Assembly: GCF_025466085.1 (NCBI RefSeq)
Contig: NZ_JANLOD010000068.1
Coordinates: forward strand, 124,001 to 188,000
Reading direction: 5' to 3'
Source: Pseudomonas sp. 14P_8.1_Bac3
Lineage (GTDB): Bacteria; Pseudomonadota; Gammaproteobacteria; Pseudomonadales; Pseudomonadaceae
DNA length: 64,000 bases
This document shows, one piece after another, positions 57,915-64,000 of this stretch. The notes under the pieces are model-generated. The model saw nothing but the letters and a program-made list of their open reading frames with translations. It was not told the DNA's origin and searched no databases. Numbering within the stretch: the stretch's first letter is position 1; each line of letters begins with the position of its first letter. Both the position numbers and the translations under genes were made by a program.

Positions 57915-58115
57915 ATGCGCATTCAGTTGAACGGCGAATCCCTTGAACTGCCCGACGGTGAAACCGTTGCGGCGCTGCTGACCCGTCTGGAACTGACCGG
58001 ACGCCGGGTGGCGGTCGAGCTCAATCTGGATATCGTCCCGCGCAGCCAGCACGCAGACACCACGCTGAAAGACGGCGATTCCGTCGAAGTGGTGCACGCC
58101 ATCGGCGGCGGCTAG
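57915..58115 (+). CDS. thiS: Thiamine biosynthesis sulfur-carrier protein
   Basis: A 66-residue ubiquitin-like protein that carries sulfur as a C-terminal thiocarboxylate for thiazole formation. It ends in the required Gly-Gly (HAIGGG). MRIQLNGESLELPDGETVAA is the standard opening, which sets the start at 57915 rather than at two earlier in-frame ATGs. thiG follows after 60 nt. No thiamine riboswitch was recognised upstream. Confidence 0.95.
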   Translation: MRIQLNGESLELPDGETVAALLTRLELTGRRVAVELNLDIVPRSQHADTTLKDGDSVEVVHAIGGG

Positions 58116-58175
58116 CCGTTCAGCCCGCAAGGGCACAGAATTCTGCAAGAACCTCACCCCTACAGAGGATTTCCC

Positions 58176-58970
58176 ATGAGCATCGTTCGTAGCGACAAGC
58201 CTTTCGTCCTGGCCGGTCGTACTTACCAGTCGCGTTTGCTGGTCGGTACCGGCAAGTACCGTGACATGGAAGAAACCCGCCTGGCCATCGAGGCCTCGGG
58301 TGCCGAGATCGTCACCTTCGCCGTGCGTCGCACCAACCTCGGCCAGACCCCGGGCGAACCGAACCTGCTCGAGGTCCTGTCGCCGGATCGCTACACCTTC
58401 CTGCCCAACACCGCCGGTTGCTTCGATGCGACCGAGGCCGTGCGCACCTGCCGTCTGGCTCGTGAGCTGCTCGGTGGCCACAACCTGGTGAAGCTGGAAG
58501 TGCTGGCGGACCAGAAAACCCTGTTCCCCAACGTGATCGAAACCCTCAAGGCCGCCGAAGTGCTGGTCAAGGAAGGCTTTGACGTGATGGTCTACACCAG
58601 CGATGACCCGATCATCGCCCGTCAATTGGCGGAAATCGGTGTTATCGCGGTCATGCCATTGGCCGGTCTGATTGGCACGGGCCTGGGGATCTGCAACCCT
58701 TACAACCTGCAGATCATCCTCGAAGAAGCCAAGATCCCGGTGTTGGTGGATGCCGGTGTCGGTACCGCGTCCGATGCCACCATCGCTATGGAGCTGGGTT
58801 GCGAAGCGGTGCTGATGAACTCGGCCATCGCTCATGCCCAGCAGCCGATCATGATGGCTGAGGCGATGAAACACGCCATCATCGCCGGCCGTCTGGCCTA
58901 CCTCGCCGGCCGCATGCCGAAAAAACTCTATGCCAGCGCCTCCTCGCCGCTGGATGGTCTGATCAAGTAA
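58176..58970 (+). CDS. thiG: Thiazole synthase
   Basis: Builds the thiazole ring of thiamine from DXP, dehydroglycine and ThiS thiocarboxylate. It has 264 residues in a TIM barrel. The Schiff-base lysine is in LVKLEVLADQKTLFPN (near residue 106). VDAGVGTASDATIAMELGC and VLMNSAIAHAQ form the phosphate-binding end. It is in one operon with thiS and, nine bases on, trmB. Confidence 0.97.
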   Translation: MSIVRSDKPFVLAGRTYQSRLLVGTGKYRDMEETRLAIEASGAEIVTFAVRRTNLGQTPGEPNLLEVLSPDRYTFLPNTAGCFDATEAVRTCRLARELLGGHNLVKLEVLADQKTLFPNVIETLKAAEVLVKEGFDVMVYTSDDPIIARQLAEIGVIAVMPLAGLIGTGLGICNPYNLQIILEEAKIPVLVDAGVGTASDATIAMELGCEAVLMNSAIAHAQQPIMMAEAMKHAIIAGRLAYLAGRMPKKLYASASSPLDGLIK

Positions 58971-58979
58971 GAGCCATTG

Positions 58980-59705
58980 ATGACTGAATCAAACGACACG
59001 CCAATCCAGATGGAAGAAGGCGAAGAGCGCCAACACCGCCGCATCAAGAGTTTCGTGATGCGCGCCGGGCGCATGACCGAAGGCCAGCAGCGCGGCCTCG
59101 ACCAGGGCACGCCGCTGTTTGTGTTGCCGCTGGCCGAAGCGCCGGTGGACTACGACCAGGTGTTCGGTCGCTCGGCGCCGCGCTCGCTGGAAATCGGTTT
59201 CGGCATGGGCCATTCGCTGCTGGAAATGGCTGCCGCTTCGCCTGAACAGGATTTCATTGGCGTGGAAGTGCACCGCCCGGGCGTCGGCGCGCTGCTCAAT
59301 GGCGTGCTGACGCAAGGCCTGACCAACCTGCGGGTCTACGATTGCGATGCGATCGAAGTACTCAACCGTTGCGTGGCCGACAACAGCCTCGATCGCCTGA
59401 TGCTGTTTTTCCCGGACCCGTGGCACAAGAGCCGCCACCACAAGCGCCGCATCGTTCAGGCGTCGTTCGCCGAGCTGGTGCGCAGCAAGCTGAAGGTTGG
59501 CGGTGTGCTGCACATGGCCACCGACTGGGAGCCGTACGCCGAGTACATGCTGGAAGTGATGAATGTTGCGCCGGGTTATCGCAACCTGGCCGAAGACGGC
59601 AAGTGCGTCCCGCGCCCGGCGGAGCGCCCGATCACCAAGTTCGAACGCCGTGGCGAACGTCTTGGGCATGGGGTGTGGGATCTGAAGTTCGAAAAACAGT
59701 CCTGA
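58980..59705 (+). CDS. trmB: tRNA (guanine-N7)-methyltransferase
   Basis: Forms m7G46 in tRNA. It has 241 residues. The SAM motif is LEIGFGMGHSLLEMA (near residue 64); LMLFFPDPWHKSRHHKRRIV carries the conserved catalytic Asp-Pro-Trp-His-Lys; the C-terminal TKFERRGERLGHGVWDL is typical. ATG 58980 follows a TTG at 58977, which is less likely as the start. It lies directly after thiG on the same transcript. Confidence 0.96.
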   Translation: MTESNDTPIQMEEGEERQHRRIKSFVMRAGRMTEGQQRGLDQGTPLFVLPLAEAPVDYDQVFGRSAPRSLEIGFGMGHSLLEMAAASPEQDFIGVEVHRPGVGALLNGVLTQGLTNLRVYDCDAIEVLNRCVADNSLDRLMLFFPDPWHKSRHHKRRIVQASFAELVRSKLKVGGVLHMATDWEPYAEYMLEVMNVAPGYRNLAEDGKCVPRPAERPITKFERRGERLGHGVWDLKFEKQS

Positions 59706-59723
59706 TCCCAGCGCGATACCCAA

Positions 59724-59813
59724 TGTGGGAGCGGGCTTGCTCGCGAAGGCAGCGTGTCAGACAGCATTTATGTCGGCTGACACGCCACCTTCGCGAGCAA
59801 GCCCGCTCCCACA
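59724..59813. repeat. REPIN, class 1
   Basis: Outer arms TGTGGGAGCGGGCTTGCTCG and its complement. Inner arms GCGTGTCAGAC and GGCTGACACGC pair well. It lies between convergent trmB and the DUF3392 gene. Confidence 0.9.
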
Positions 59814-59835
59814 GTCGTTTTGGGTACAACCAGGA

Positions 59836-60159
59836 TTAGCGGCGGTCAGCGACTACGCCAATCAGCACCAACACCACCAGCAACACCGGTGCCAGGCTGT
59901 AGTTGTTGAACTGGCTCAAGCCGCGAACGATCCACGGTGTGGCGTAGATCAGGGCGAGGCCGCTGCCGACCATGCACAGCAGGGCCATCAGCGGAACGCG
60001 CAAGGCGCCGGCGATGCTGCCCAGGCGTTGATCGACCCAGCCTTTGATGTCGGCGCCGAACAGCACCAGCAAGCAGCCCACCAGTGCCAGAGAGATCTCC
60101 GACAGGTTGCTGCGGCTCCAGCGGGAGACGGTGGCGAGCAGGTCGAGTATCAAATCCAT
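59836..60159 (-). CDS. DUF3392 small membrane protein
   Basis: A 107-residue protein with three likely membrane segments: ISLALVGCLLVLFGADIKGW (residues ~21-40), ALRVPLMALLCMVGSGLALI (~52-71) and LAPVLLVVLVLIGVVAD (~88-104). This layout fits DUF3392, of unknown function. It starts 22 nt after the hemW stop on the same strand and may be the last gene of the metX-to-DUF3392 run. Confidence 0.75.
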   Translation of the reverse strand: MDLILDLLATVSRWSRSNLSEISLALVGCLLVLFGADIKGWVDQRLGSIAGALRVPLMALLCMVGSGLALIYATPWIVRGLSQFNNYSLAPVLLVVLVLIGVVADRR

Positions 60160-60181
60160 TCGTTTTCCCTTAAGGCTGAAA

Positions 60182-61387
60182 TCAGCTCAGAAATTTTTGC
60201 AGCAAGTCGTTGAGGAACAGTTGCCCGCGCTCGGTGGCCGCCAGACGTGACGGTTCGACCCGCATCAGGCCGCTTTGTTCGGCGTCGTGGCGGCCTTCGG
60301 CGAGGCTTTCCAGCGGCAGGCCGGTACGCGCCGGATACAACTGCGAATCGACCCCTTCGGTCAGGCGCAAGGCGTTCATCAGGAACTCGAACGGCAGCTC
60401 ATCATTGGTCAGCGCTTTTTCGCCCGCCTTGAAGCTCTTCGCCGGGTTCAGGTAGTCCTTCGGCAATCGGGTCTTCCAGGTGCGCACGATGCGCCCGTCC
60501 GGATGACTGAGCTTGCCGTGCGCACCCGCACCGATGCCGATGAAATCACCGAAACTCCAGTAATTGAGGTTGTGCCGCGCCGGGCGGCCGGGCTGGGCGT
60601 AGGCCGACACTTCGTATTGCGCGTAGCCGTGCTCGGCCAGCAACGCCTGGCCGGCTTCCTGGATGTCCCACAGGGTGTCGTCTTCCGGCAGCGTTGGCGG
60701 CTGGTTCCAGAACACCGTGTTTGGCTCCAGGGTCAGCTGATACCAGGATAAATGCGTCGGCTTCAGGGCTATGGCAGTGTGCAGGTCGGCCAACGCGTCA
60801 TCCAGCGACTGATCGGGCAAGCCGTGCATCAAGTCCATGTTGAAGTTATCGAACCCGGCCTGGCGGGCCATGCCGGCGGCACGCACGGCTTCATCGCCAT
60901 TGTGAATCCGCCCCAGTGCCTTGAGCTTCTGTTCCTGAAAACTCTGGATGCCGATCGACAGGCGATTGATGCCCAGCGCGCGGTAAGCGACAAACTTTTC
61001 CTGCTCGAACGTCCCGGGATTGGCTTCCAGGGTGATTTCGATGTCACTGGCAAACGGGATGCGCTGCTCGACGCCTTTGAGCAAGCGGCCCAGAGCTTCG
61101 GCGCTGAACAGGCTCGGCGTGCCACCACCAAAGAAGATCGAGCTCAATTCACGGCCGTACACGGCGTGCAGATCCTGATCGAGGTCAGCCAGCAAGGCGT
61201 CGACGTATTCCTGCTCCGGCAGCACCGGGCTGGCCGTGTGGGAGTTGAAGTCGCAATAAGGGCATTTGCGTACACACCACGGAATGTGGATGTACAGCGC
61301 CAGGGGCGGCAGCGTTGTCAGCGCGCTCCGGGGCGAAGCGGCGCCACCGCCGAAGATCAGCGCTGGCGCGGATGATTCAAGGGTCAT
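60182..61387 (-). CDS. hemW: Radical SAM heme chaperone
   Basis: 401 residues. The radical SAM cluster motif CVRKCPYCDF (CxxxCxxC) is in YIHIPWCVRKCPYCDFNSHT near residue 35. FFGGGTPSLFSAEALGRLL and the C-terminal HemN/HemW-like domain follow. The CxxxCxxC is present, but HemW proteins lack the coproporphyrinogen-oxidase activity of HemN and bind heme instead. The start at 61387 overlaps the rdgB stop by ATGA. Confidence 0.92.
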   Translation of the reverse strand: MTLESSAPALIFGGGAASPRSALTTLPPLALYIHIPWCVRKCPYCDFNSHTASPVLPEQEYVDALLADLDQDLHAVYGRELSSIFFGGGTPSLFSAEALGRLLKGVEQRIPFASDIEITLEANPGTFEQEKFVAYRALGINRLSIGIQSFQEQKLKALGRIHNGDEAVRAAGMARQAGFDNFNMDLMHGLPDQSLDDALADLHTAIALKPTHLSWYQLTLEPNTVFWNQPPTLPEDDTLWDIQEAGQALLAEHGYAQYEVSAYAQPGRPARHNLNYWSFGDFIGIGAGAHGKLSHPDGRIVRTWKTRLPKDYLNPAKSFKAGEKALTNDELPFEFLMNALRLTEGVDSQLYPARTGLPLESLAEGRHDAEQSGLMRVEPSRLAATERGQLFLNDLLQKFLS

Positions 61388-61980
61388 ATCAGGCCTAGAC
61401 GCTGGCGCAGCAGATCCATTGCACGGGCGCGGTGGCTGATGAGGTTCTTTTCGCTCGGGCTCAACTCGGCGCTGGAGCAATCGCGCGAGGGCACCCAGAA
61501 CAGCGGGTCGTAGCCAAACCCGTGTTCTCCGCTGGCGGCGTGCAGGATGCGACCATGCCACAGGCCTTCGCAGAGGATGGGCAGCGGATCGTCGGCGTGA
61601 CGCACCAGCGCCAGCACGCAGACGAACTGCGCACCGCGCTCGGCGTCCGGCACGTCTTTCAAGGCGTCGAGCAGTTTGGCGTTGTTCGCCGCATCGCCCT
61701 TGCCGTCAGCGTAGCGGGCCGAGTAGATCCCCGGCGCACCGCCAAGGAAGTCCACGGCCAGCCCGGAGTCATCCGCCAGCGCTGGCAAACCGGAAATGCG
61801 CGCGGCGTTACGGGCCTTGAGAATGGCATTTTCGACGAAGGACAGGCCGGTTTCTTCAGGCTCGATCTGGCTGAACTCGCCGATCGAGCGCAGTTGCACC
61901 GAGCCGCCGAGCATGGCCTGGAGTTCCTTGAGTTTGCCGGCGTTATGGCTGGCCAGTACGAGTTGCGTGAAGTTCATCAT
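61384..61980 (-). CDS. rdgB: dITP/XTP pyrophosphatase
   Basis: Removes non-canonical purine nucleotides (dITP, XTP) from the pool. It has 198 residues. LVLASHNAGKLKELQAML opens the nucleotide site near residue 7, ALADDSGLAVDFLGGAPG is the metal-binding acid region and GEHGFGYDPLFWVP the base-binding loop. Two adjacent ATGs at 61980 and 61977 are possible starts; the first overlaps the DUF4426 stop by ATGA. hemW overlaps its 3' end in the same way. Confidence 0.95.
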   Translation of the reverse strand: MMNFTQLVLASHNAGKLKELQAMLGGSVQLRSIGEFSQIEPEETGLSFVENAILKARNAARISGLPALADDSGLAVDFLGGAPGIYSARYADGKGDAANNAKLLDALKDVPDAERGAQFVCVLALVRHADDPLPILCEGLWHGRILHAASGEHGFGYDPLFWVPSRDCSSAELSPSEKNLISHRARAMDLLRQRLGLI

Positions 61981-62411
61981 TCGCCGGGGAAAAGCTCTTG
62001 GTTGAAATTGATGGTGTTGATTTTGTCACCGGTCTGCACCTTGATCTCGAAGGTGCGGGTTTCCTGCTGATCCACCGGAAACTGGGCGATGTAGTAGATC
62101 GCGCCTTGTTCGGTGATCTGGCGGAAGTTCAGGTTCACGCTTTGGCTGGTCAAGTCTTTGACCGCGCCGCTGACCTGGGCCATCTGCGGCTTGCCGTCCT
62201 TCAGTACCGAAATATTGATCACGCCTTGATTCTTGCTGCGGGTCAGTTCCGCGGCCTTGGCGATGTCCGGTGTCAGGAAGGTGGAGTTGAAGGTGTTGTA
62301 ATGCACCGTCACATCGCCGAATTTTTCCTGGCGGTCACCTTTGATGATGTCGGCGGCCATGGCGGTGACGCTCAGGCAGGCAGTGAATAAAAGCAGCGCT
62401 AGACGACCCAT
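61977..62411 (-). CDS. DUF4426 exported protein
   Basis: A 144-residue secreted protein with a signal peptide (MGRLALLLFTACLSVTAMA, cleavage likely after AMA at residue 19). The mature part is short and strand-rich (FGDVTVHYNTFNSTFLTPD, GVINISVLKDGKPQMAQ), as in DUF4426 proteins. Function is unknown. Its stop overlaps the rdgB start. It is separated from metW by 26 nt. Confidence 0.8.
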   Translation of the reverse strand: MGRLALLLFTACLSVTAMAADIIKGDRQEKFGDVTVHYNTFNSTFLTPDIAKAAELTRSKNQGVINISVLKDGKPQMAQVSGAVKDLTSQSVNLNFRQITEQGAIYYIAQFPVDQQETRTFEIKVQTGDKINTINFNQELFPGE

Positions 62412-62437
62412 GATCGTTCTCCTTGGAATGGCGTGGT

Positions 62438-63058
62438 TCAGACCGCGATCTTGTGATCTTGCAGCCCGGGGCTGCTGACGCGGTAGATACCGATCTCACC
62501 TAACAGATTAGGCCATAGCTTGCTGGCCCACCCGTGCCGGTGTTGTTGATCCACCGCCAGCCGATCAATGACCTTCGCTTCACGTTCGCGACAAAGTTCT
62601 TCAAAGTCCTCGAAGGTGCAGAAGTGGATGTTTGGCGTGTTGTACCACGTGTAGGGCAGGAATTCCGACACCGGCATCCGGCCCTTGCTCGCCAGGTACC
62701 AGCGGCAGCGCCAGTGACCGAAGTTGGGGAAGGTGATGATGCACTGGCGACCGACCCGCAGCATTTCGTCGAGGATCTTGTCCGGGTAGTGCACCGCTTG
62801 CAGCGCCTGGGTCATGACCACGATGTCGAAGCTGTTGCTGGCGAAATTGCCCAGGCCCTTGTCCAGGTCCTGCTCGATGACGTTGATGCCCTTGGCCACG
62901 CACTCGGCGATGTTGTCCGGGTCGTTTTCCAGGCCATAGCCGGTGACTTGCTTGTTGTCGCGCAGCCAGGTCAGCAGCTCGCCGTCGCCGCAGCCGAGGT
63001 CGAGCACGCGGCTGCCGGCGGGGATCCATTCCTGGATGATTTCCAGATCAGCTCTCAT
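62438..63058 (-). CDS. metW: Methionine biosynthesis protein
   Basis: 206 residues with a SAM-dependent methyltransferase-like fold: RVLDLGCGDGELLTWLRDN near residue 17 and VVMTQALQAVHYPDKILDEM. It works with MetX in methionine biosynthesis in pseudomonads and related bacteria, where it has been described as needed for MetX function. The metX stop is seven bases upstream of its ATG, so the two are one operon. Confidence 0.93.
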   Translation of the reverse strand: MRADLEIIQEWIPAGSRVLDLGCGDGELLTWLRDNKQVTGYGLENDPDNIAECVAKGINVIEQDLDKGLGNFASNSFDIVVMTQALQAVHYPDKILDEMLRVGRQCIITFPNFGHWRCRWYLASKGRMPVSEFLPYTWYNTPNIHFCTFEDFEELCREREAKVIDRLAVDQQHRHGWASKLWPNLLGEIGIYRVSSPGLQDHKIAV

Positions 63059-63065
63059 GGCTTTC

Positions 63066-64000
63066 TCACAACGTAATGCGATTCATGTAATTGCTGAACG
63101 CCTGCAAGTAGCGCGGGATCGGAATCAGAAAGGCGTCGTGGCCTTGCGGAGCGTCGATCTCGAGGTAGCAGACGTCTTTCCTGGCCGCCATCAATGCGTC
63201 TACCAGTTCCCGCGAACGGGCCGGGGAGAAGCGCCAGTCGGTGGTGAAGGACATCACGCAGAACTTGGCGGAGGCGTCGGCGAAGGTTTTCGCCAGGTCA
63301 TCGTCGAAGTTCGCCGCCGGGTCGAAGTAGTCCAGCGCCTTGGTCATCAGCAGGTAAGTGTTGGCGTCGAAACGCCCGGAAAATTCTTCACCCTGATAAC
63401 GCAGGTAGCTTTCGACCTGGAACTCGACGCTGTGGAAGTCGTAGTTGAGCTTTTCGCTCTTCAGGCCGCGGCCGAATTTCTCGCCCATGGAATCGTCGGA
63501 CAAGTAGGTGATATGCCCGACCATCCGCGCCAGCATCAAGCCGCGCTTGGGGATCACCCCCGCTTCCTGGAACGACCCACCGTGGAACTCGGGGTCGGTC
63601 AGGATCGCCTGACGCGCCACTTCGTTGAACGCGATGTTCTGCGCCGACAGCTTCGGCGCCGAGGCGATGGCCAGGCAGTGCCGCACGCGGTCCGGGTAGG
63701 TGATGGTCCACTGCAACGCCTGCATGCCGCCGAGGCTGCCGCCAATCACCGCCGCCCATTGGCGGATGCCGAGCAGGTCGGACAGGCGTGCCTGGCTGTG
63801 CACCCAGTCTTCCACGGTCAGCACCGGAAAGTCGGCGCCAAATGGCTTGCCGGTGTCCGGGTTGAGGCTGCTCGGGCCGGTGGACCCGTTGCAGCCGCCG
63901 AGGTTGTTCAGGCTGACGACGAAGAACTTAGTGGTGTCGATCGGCTTGCCGGGGCCGATGCAGCTGTCCCACCAGCCCGGCTTGCGATCGTCCGGGCTGT
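63066..64000 (-). CDS. metX: Homoserine O-acyltransferase, N-terminus cut by window edge
   Basis: Acylates homoserine (acetyl or succinyl) in the first committed step of methionine synthesis. 311 codons are visible, up to the right edge, ending SNYMNRITL. The nucleophile elbow is GGSLGGMQALQW, the aspartate-histidine part of the triad is in the C-terminal EIDAPQGHDAFLI, and NNLGGCNGSTGPSSLNPDTG is the oxyanion region. Pseudomonas enzymes of this family are usually succinyl-specific (MetXS); the sequence was not tested for that. The N-terminal 60-70 residues are missing. Confidence 0.94.
   Translation of the reverse strand, partial: SPDDRKPGWWDSCIGPGKPIDTTKFFVVSLNNLGGCNGSTGPSSLNPDTGKPFGADFPVLTVEDWVHSQARLSDLLGIRQWAAVIGGSLGGMQALQWTITYPDRVRHCLAIASAPKLSAQNIAFNEVARQAILTDPEFHGGSFQEAGVIPKRGLMLARMVGHITYLSDDSMGEKFGRGLKSEKLNYDFHSVEFQVESYLRYQGEEFSGRFDANTYLLMTKALDYFDPAANFDDDLAKTFADASAKFCVMSFTTDWRFSPARSRELVDALMAARKDVCYLEIDAPQGHDAFLIPIPRYLQAFSNYMNRITL

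Noticed and set aside
3480..59813. Interspersed hairpins considered as transposon ends, CRISPR repeats or attachment sites
   Set aside because: They are paired REP sequences of the known Pseudomonas type, dispersed singly with no spacer array, no transposase between the arms and no target duplications noticed.

Overview
The window is chromosomal DNA of a fluorescent Pseudomonas, most likely the P. fluorescens group. The evidence is high-GC coding DNA, about twenty Pseudomonas-type REP/REPIN hairpins, and a gene order that from memory follows the P. aeruginosa PAO1 stretch from serA to metX (rpiA|ilvA, rppH-ptsP, lgt-thyA, folA, ilvD, mutM, coaD, rsmD, M16 peptidase pair, ftsYEX-rpoH, mtgA, thiSG-trmB, hemW-rdgB-metW-metX). 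That order is interrupted by accessory blocks. No rRNA, tRNA, CRISPR array, prophage or insertion sequence was seen. The one mobile-type gene is a REP-associated tyrosine transposase (RAYT).

1-16 kb: serA (cut by the left edge) faces a D-2-hydroxyglutarate dehydrogenase and an FAH-family hydrolase. Then come two tandem SdiA-regulated-type membrane-anchored proteins, rpiA divergent from ilvA, a small membrane protein, a HAD phosphatase, rppH-ptsP, an NRDE protein, a TauE/SafE permease, lgt and thyA. 16-26 kb is the main accessory block. It holds the divergent cadR/cadA metal-efflux pair, with a strikingly His-Asp-rich CadA N-terminus, followed by a LysR regulator and a 2-aminoethylphosphonate-type ABC transporter with an FAD oxidoreductase and a PhnZ-like HD-domain oxygenase. 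No PhnY, PhnW or PhnX is visible.

26-37 kb: a hypothetical protein with calcium-loop-like motifs, the DUF3482 GTPase/DUF2868 membrane pair, folA, the cystine symporter tcyP, phosphorylcholine phosphatase pchP, ilvD, the RAYT sitting between two REPINs of matching sequence type, rlmI and pfpI. 37-52 kb: an HDOD protein, mutM, a small secreted protein, a ferredoxin, coaD, a GMC oxidoreductase/Tat lipoprotein/aldehyde dehydrogenase cluster facing a TetR regulator across a palindrome, sseA, an AraC regulator, a YheT-like hydrolase, rsmD and two M16 peptidases.

52-64 kb: ftsY-ftsE-ftsX with 4-nt overlaps, then rpoH with a good AlgU-type promoter, mtgA, a DUF423 protein, thiS-thiG-trmB, a DUF3392 protein, hemW-rdgB-DUF4426-metW-metX (metX cut by the right edge). 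These housekeeping stretches are almost free of REPINs, which otherwise occupy most intergenic gaps. Three REPIN architectures can be told apart by outer tag, orientation and inner sequence.

All product calls rest on motifs and similarity recalled by eye. No database search or computation was run.
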